A stretch of DNA of 64,000 nt from assembly GCA_002328035.1 (NCBI GenBank), contig DCVL01000014.1, forward strand, positions 59,125 to 123,124, given 5' to 3'. The position numbers were made by a program, and so were the translations under genes. How positions within the stretch are numbered: position 1 is the stretch's first letter; the number at the start of each line of letters is the position of its first letter. This document shows positions 63,913 to 64,000 of this stretch, piece after piece. The notes beneath the pieces were generated by a model. The model did no database searches. It was given only the letters and a program-made list of their open reading frames with translations, and was not told the origin of the DNA. The DNA comes from Geobacter sp. UBA2189 (GTDB taxonomy: Bacteria > Desulfobacterota > Desulfuromonadia > Geobacterales > Pseudopelobacteraceae).

Positions 63913-64000
63913 ACCCATACCTCCTTCTGGTTTTTGAGATCTTATTCAATCTCGCTATTTCTTACGTTTTGAAGCGTATTGAGGATTATTGATCTGACAT

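Noticed and set aside
1..64000. tRNA, rRNA, CRISPR array or replication origin
   Set aside because: No cloverleaf, rRNA-like block, regular spaced repeats or DnaA-box cluster was recognised; the only regular tandem repeat is coding.

Overview
The window looks like a chromosomal segment of a Geobacter-type deltaproteobacterium (Desulfuromonadota/Geobacterales). That is an inference from gene content: a DUF748 envelope protein, a MshE-like ATPase next to an HDOD protein, a selenium-type YedF, abundant HDOD/EAL and sigma-54 signalling, a repeat-rich chemoreceptor with cheW/cheR/cheB, and RecBCD. No rRNA, tRNA or CRISPR array was seen.

Layout. 1-3582 (-): C-terminally cut DUF748 protein. 3712-13392 (+): recC, a J-domain protein, recB, recD. 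13407-15517: convergent nudC (-), then mltG (+) from a shared divergent region. 15521-23239 (-): a long co-directional translation/secretion operon in the order ffh, rpsP, khpA, rimM, trmD, a SPOUT-type methyltransferase, rplS, rnhB, then a GspE/MshE-type ATPase and an HDOD protein. 23337-26825: yedF, a small membrane protein plus a DUF721/DciA-like gene, ettA, and DUF503.

26968-44603 is an accessory region. It contains a GAF/sigma-54 activator, a DUF4143 ATPase, an orphan HicB, an unknown protein, a HigBA-type toxin-antitoxin pair, a DUF1016 remnant, an azoreductase/RND efflux operon in which the pump and outer-membrane factor are one 1470-residue polypeptide, hipBA, an HTH-P-loop GTPase fusion, and a Bro-N/DinD-like protein. 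The RND operon uses visibly more GC-rich codons than its neighbours. Many modules have their own promoter or palindromic operator, and several are bounded by short direct repeats. The sigma-54 activator and the RND operon share a 12-bp motif repeated with the same 27-bp spacing in front of both, and the RND operon has a near-consensus -24/-12 promoter. I infer an originally divergent regulator/target pair, now separated by about 4.4 kb of accessory genes.

44707-53748 is ordinary core: a Ca-type P-ATPase (possibly leaderless), rarA, glgP, pyrG, kdsB. 53890-63912 (-) is signalling: an EAL/HDOD protein; a B12-binding protein with a CarH-like W-x9-EH motif overlapping a histidine kinase; then cheB, cheR, cheW and a large chemoreceptor with four 91-residue HAMP-like repeats and a cysteine-rich PAS domain.

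Best candidates for undescribed biology: the HTH-GTPase gene at 41129-43279, the RND-OMF fusion with an internal signal peptide and its proposed sigma-54 control, and the B12-sensor/histidine-kinase pair.
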